This document shows positions 6,532 to 9,461 of a stretch of DNA of 9,461 nt, piece by piece. The notes under the pieces were generated by a model, which was given only the letters and a program-made list of their open reading frames with translations, made no database searches and was not told the origin of the DNA. The DNA comes from Bacteroidota bacterium (GTDB lineage Bacteria > Bacteroidota > Bacteroidia > Bacteroidales > UBA10428), in assembly GCA_017860375.1 (NCBI GenBank), contig JAGDMB010000063.1:1-9461 (forward strand), read 5' to 3'. Numbering within the stretch: position 1 is the stretch's first letter; the number at the start of each line of letters is the position of its first letter. The position numbers and the translations under genes were made by a program.

Positions 6532-7263
6532 TCACAGATCCATACTGCTGATCAGGTAGTTTTCCTTCAGCACGGGGATAAGAGCCGTCAGATCCGGGGT
6601 GTGACAGTATTCAATCACATCATCCAGTCCGTTTTTTTTAAGGCGGTGCCGCTGTGCCGCCTTTTCGATATAGTGCATCATATCTGCCCTGGCTATCGTC
6701 CACAGATCAATGGATGCAAGGGCAGAATCGCAGATGGTGCCGTAATTTTGATCCTGCAGAACCTTCTCCGCAAGGGCACCGGCAAAAAGGGTGTCTTCGA
6801 GGTTGAATTTGTTCTTCCATCCCGCACACAAAATCAGGAGATCGCGCTGTTCCGCTTTAATAAAATCACTCAGGGCCGTAAGGTTTAGATAGCCTCCGAT
6901 CAGCACACGGTAACTGTTGCGGGCCATCATGATGCAATGCGTACCATTGGTGGTGGAATATACGATCTCCCTGTTCCGGATCTTCTGCTGCTGAAAATTA
7001 TAGGGTGAATTCCCGAAATCGGCGAAATCCCTTACGATGCCGTCACGCTCGGCCGCCACCAGGTATCCTTTGTCCTTGTATGCTTTTGCCTCTTCGAGGG
7101 TGGCAACCGGAATGATCTTCCTGACCCCGTGCATAAAGGCTGTGATAATTGCGGAAGTCGCCCTGAGGATATCCACTACCACTACAATGGCATCATCGTT
7201 TCTGAATTCAGAAAAAACGGAGGGGGTGAGGCAAACTTCGATCTTTTTTTGACCGGCATTCAT
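6532..7263 (-). CDS. comB: ComB family protein (2-phosphosulfolactate phosphatase-like)
   Basis: The 243-residue protein matches the ComB family, whose characterised archaeal member dephosphorylates 2-phosphosulfolactate to sulfolactate, a Mg-dependent step in coenzyme M synthesis. Conserved stretches occur in order: VVVVDILRATSAI (27-39), VAAERDG (69-75), DFGNSPYNF (82-90), STTNGTH (103-109), CAGWKNKFNLEDTLFAGAL (146-164), and a helical C-terminal part. The length is normal and the acidic and Thr/Asn-Gly motifs are intact. Start ATG 7261-7263 lies 35 bases after gcvT on the same strand, so co-transcription is likely. Bacteroidota are not known to make coenzyme M, so the substrate may be a related phosphorylated hydroxyacid or sulfonate. 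The family call is strong; the literal reaction is uncertain. Confidence 0.9.
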   Translation of the reverse strand: MNAGQKKIEVCLTPSVFSEFRNDDAIVVVVDILRATSAIITAFMHGVRKIIPVATLEEAKAYKDKGYLVAAERDGIVRDFADFGNSPYNFQQQKIRNREIVYSTTNGTHCIMMARNSYRVLIGGYLNLTALSDFIKAEQRDLLILCAGWKNKFNLEDTLFAGALAEKVLQDQNYGTICDSALASIDLWTIARADMMHYIEKAAQRHRLKKNGLDDVIEYCHTPDLTALIPVLKENYLISSMDL

Positions 7264-7298
7264 ACAGAACAGGAGTGGTATTGAAAATTCATTTTACA

Positions 7299-8390
7299 TC
7301 AGGCATTCTTATAGAACGGCATTTTCACAACCTGTGCTTTCAATAGTTTCTCCCTGACCGGAATATAGAAAACAGAACCGGGCTGGGCATAGGCTGTCTG
7401 AACATATCCCATACCAATCCCTTTTTTCAGGGAAGGGGACATGGTACCGGAGGTTACTTCACCGATGCCGGTCCCCTTTTCATCGGTTATCCGGTAAAGA
7501 TGACGCGGAATTCCCCGGTCAATCATCTCAAAACCAACCAGTTTTCGTGTTACGCCGGCGTTTTTCTGCTGGAACAGGAGGGAACGGTCAATAAAATCCT
7601 TTCCTTCCCTGAATTTGGTGATCCATCCCAGGCCCGCTTCGATAGGGGAAGTGGTATCGTCAATATCATTGCCATACAGGCAATACCCCATTTCCAGCCT
7701 CAGCGTATCGCGTGCAGCCAGTCCCACGGGCTGAATATCCTGTTCCTTGCCGGCCTCAAAGATTGCATCCCATACGGGCAGGGCTTCTGCATTATGCAGG
7801 TACAGCTCAAATCCGCCTGAGCCGGTGTATCCCGTGGCAGAGATGATGACATCGCTCACGCCGGCTATGGTGCCGGTAACAAAGGTATAGGAATCGATTG
7901 CATCAAGCCGGATGCGGGTTAGTTTCTGCAGAACCCTTGTGGCATAAGGACCCTGCACCGCCAGCTGGGAAATTTCATCCGATGCATTTTCGAGTTCAGC
8001 GCCCATGGAATTCTGGGCATTGATCCAGTTCCAGTCCTTTTCAATATTGGCTGCATTTACCACCAGCATATATTTTTCCTTCTCAAACTGATATACGATC
8101 AGATCATCCACGATACCTCCCCTGCCGTTCGGGAAACAAGTATATTGAGCTTTCCCGGGAGAAAGAACCGAAACATCATTGGTAGTTGTTTTTTGAAGCA
8201 AAGCAAGGGCATTGGGACCTTTCACCCAGAATTCACCCATATGCGACACATCAAAAACGCCTGCACCGTTTCTTACGATAAGATGCTCTGCGGTGACACC
8301 CTGGTATTCAAGGGGCATCTCGAAACCTGCAAACTCCACCATGCGGGCGCCCCGCTCTTTGTGTTTTGAATTAAAAACTGTTTTCTTCAT
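7299..8390 (-). CDS. gcvT: Glycine cleavage system T protein (aminomethyltransferase)
   Basis: GcvT takes the aminomethyl group carried on lipoylated H protein, releases ammonia and passes the carbon to tetrahydrofolate as 5,10-methylene-THF. The 363-residue length is standard. Signatures are FAGFEMPLEYQG (20-31), GVFDVSHMGEF (44-54), and FPNGRGGIVDDLIVY (86-100), where D96 is the expected catalytic aspartate. Then come LAVQGPYATRVL (143-154), ISATGYTGSGGFELYL (193-208), PVGLAARDTLRLEMGY (221-236), GLGWITKF (253-260) and EVTSGTMSPSLKKGIGMGYV (321-340). No key motif is missing. The start is ATG 8388-8390. The other glycine cleavage genes (gcvP, gcvH) are not in this window. A -7 promoter box lies just upstream, so gcvT probably heads a unit with the comB-like gene. 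Confidence 0.97.
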   Translation of the reverse strand: MKKTVFNSKHKERGARMVEFAGFEMPLEYQGVTAEHLIVRNGAGVFDVSHMGEFWVKGPNALALLQKTTTNDVSVLSPGKAQYTCFPNGRGGIVDDLIVYQFEKEKYMLVVNAANIEKDWNWINAQNSMGAELENASDEISQLAVQGPYATRVLQKLTRIRLDAIDSYTFVTGTIAGVSDVIISATGYTGSGGFELYLHNAEALPVWDAIFEAGKEQDIQPVGLAARDTLRLEMGYCLYGNDIDDTTSPIEAGLGWITKFREGKDFIDRSLLFQQKNAGVTRKLVGFEMIDRGIPRHLYRITDEKGTGIGEVTSGTMSPSLKKGIGMGYVQTAYAQPGSVFYIPVREKLLKAQVVKMPFYKNA

Positions 8391-8409
8391 AGCGGCAAGA
8401 TGTAACCTT

Positions 8410-8417
8410 CAAAAATA
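8410..8417 (-). promoter_or_regulatory. Probable -7 promoter box of gcvT
   Basis: Read on the minus strand this is TATTTTTG, an exact TAnnTTTG match, 19 bases before the gcvT ATG. That would give a short leader of roughly 12 bases. No clear TTTG -33 element is visible 19-21 bases upstream. It lies in the 99-base gap between the OmpA-domain gene and gcvT, where I see no terminator hairpin. Confidence 0.4.
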
Positions 8418-8489
8418 ATGACTCTGTCCCTGAGCATCCATGATTTTTGACAGCAAGCCTCATAAATGCAACCATCCTTCGCGGGAAAC

Positions 8490-9461
8490 CTATTTACCGA
8501 CAATTTTAAATTCCACCCTCCGGTTTTGCGATCTTCCGTCGGCTGTGCTGTTGGATGCCACGGGTTGTGAAAATCCATATCCTATATATTCCAGGCGGGC
8601 CAGTTCAACTCCCCGGCTGACCAGATAATCCACGACTGCCCTGGACCTGTCTTCCGAAAGCTTCTGGTTGGCCTTGGCTGAACCCACGTTGTCGGTATGG
8701 CCTGAGATCTCAATGCGCAATCCCGGTGTGGATTTCATGAGAAGGACTACATTATCCAGCTGGATGTACGATTCGGATTTCAACGTGGATTTGCCGAATT
8801 CAAAGAAGATATTCTTCAGGATCATCCTGGCTCCAATTTCGATGGGGTCGAGTCTGAAATCGCGGATGACCTCACGGTGGTAGTTCTCTTGGGCAAGATC
8901 AACGATATCGAGATTCAGCATATAATTTCGGGCGACAATTTCCACTCCATACCGCTTGGGCTTTGGGATCCTGATAAAATAACTGCCCGTGGAATCGGAT
9001 GTGGTGGTAGCCACAATCCGGCTGATTTCTGCGTCGATAATATCCATCTTTGCAAATACGGGGTGTCCGGTTTCGGAGTCGGTAATGGTGCCTTTCATCA
9101 GCAGGGAGGTATCCACTGCAAACTTTGCCGGAAGCGTAATAAAAACATTCTCCGGGGGCAGCATTAATCCGCTTACCAGCATGGTGGCCGCAGGAAAGAT
9201 GATTTCTTTCTCGGCCCCCAGAAAAACCACCCTGTAGATGTCTTTGCCGCCAACCCCTTTCTCAAGGACCGTGGAATAATAGGCACTTTTTGTCTGTGCA
9301 GAAGGATAGTAAAACAGGTCATCATCCGGGGTATTGATGGGATAGCCTATGTTTTCAGGCGCAGACCAAAGTCCGTCCGGCAATTTCTCCGAAAAGAAGA
9401 TATCGTATCCTCCCATGGATTTATGGCCCTTTGAGCTGAAATACAGCACGCTGTCATTTTC
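8490..9461 (-). CDS. PD40/CRD/OmpA-domain envelope protein (5' partial, C-terminal 323 aa)
   Basis: The frame is open to the last base of the window, so the N-terminus lies outside; the GTG at 9447-9449 is an internal codon. Three parts are visible, numbering from the window edge. Residues 1-80 are PD40-like propeller blades (SVLYFSSKGHKSMGGYDIFF, and GVGGKDIYRVVF). Residues 120-185 are a carboxypeptidase-regulatory-like beta-sandwich (GTITDSETGHPVFAKMDI, DSTGSYFIRIPKP). Residues 210-323 are an OmpA C-terminal peptidoglycan-binding domain (FFEFGKSTL, SGHTDNVGS with D257, NQKLSEDRSRAV with R272, QNRRVEFKI). The OmpA domain should anchor the protein to peptidoglycan in the periplasm. This order matches PorE of the type IX secretion system and its many paralogues; a TPR region and lipoprotein signal would be expected upstream but cannot be seen. 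The specific role is undetermined. Confidence 0.93.
   Translation of the reverse strand, partial: ENDSVLYFSSKGHKSMGGYDIFFSEKLPDGLWSAPENIGYPINTPDDDLFYYPSAQTKSAYYSTVLEKGVGGKDIYRVVFLGAEKEIIFPAATMLVSGLMLPPENVFITLPAKFAVDTSLLMKGTITDSETGHPVFAKMDIIDAEISRIVATTTSDSTGSYFIRIPKPKRYGVEIVARNYMLNLDIVDLAQENYHREVIRDFRLDPIEIGARMILKNIFFEFGKSTLKSESYIQLDNVVLLMKSTPGLRIEISGHTDNVGSAKANQKLSEDRSRAVVDYLVSRGVELARLEYIGYGFSQPVASNSTADGRSQNRRVEFKIVGK

Noticed and set aside
1..9461. CRISPR arrays, tRNA/rRNA genes, insertion sequences, phage or plasmid genes
   Set aside because: No repeat-spacer pattern, cloverleaf, terminal inverted repeats, transposase or integrase motif was seen on either strand.

Overview
The window looks like chromosomal core DNA from a member of Bacteroidota, probably Bacteroidales or a close relative. 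The evidence is a serC-serA-DUF1015 cluster typical of that phylum, a short ACT-less SerA, a PD40/carboxypeptidase-regulatory/OmpA surface protein, perfect matches to the Bacteroidota -7 promoter box (TAnnTTTG) before two genes, and no clear Shine-Dalgarno sequences. I see no tRNA, rRNA, CRISPR array, insertion sequence, integrase, plasmid or phage gene. Genes are densely packed and no gene-free stretch exceeds 300 bases; the longest is 251 bases.

Layout: (1) 2-1558, plus strand: the C-terminal 518 residues of a large beta-rich protein of unknown function, cut by the window start. (2) 1563-2057, minus: a YfcE/MJ0936-type metallophosphoesterase, convergent with (1) with only 4 bases between them. 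(3) 2106-2810, plus: rsmE, 16S rRNA m3U1498 methyltransferase, divergent from (2) across 48 bases that carry a good promoter. (4) 2915-6280, minus: serC, then serA, then a DUF1015 gene, which looks like one serine-biosynthesis operon. (5) 6281-6531: a 251-base gap with a possible terminator and a possible promoter. (6) 6532-8390, minus: gcvT, then a ComB-type phosphatase, 35 bases apart. (7) 8490-9461, minus: the C-terminal 323 residues of a PD40-CRD-OmpA envelope protein, cut by the window end.

The minus-strand genes from gcvT to DUF1015 share a theme. SerA and SerC convert 3-phosphoglycerate to O-phosphoserine, and GcvT takes a one-carbon unit from glycine onto tetrahydrofolate. DUF1015 has no established reaction but is repeatedly linked to serC and serA in this phylum. 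ComB-family proteins dephosphorylate 2-phosphosulfolactate in methanogens; the substrate in Bacteroidota is uncertain. No classical phosphoserine phosphatase (SerB) is in the window.

I did not find a clear novel defence or mobile system. The points most worth checking are the DGHHR motif of DUF1015 in its serine operon, the non-canonical active site of SerA, the ComB homologue beside serine/glycine genes, and the unknown beta-rich protein at the left edge.
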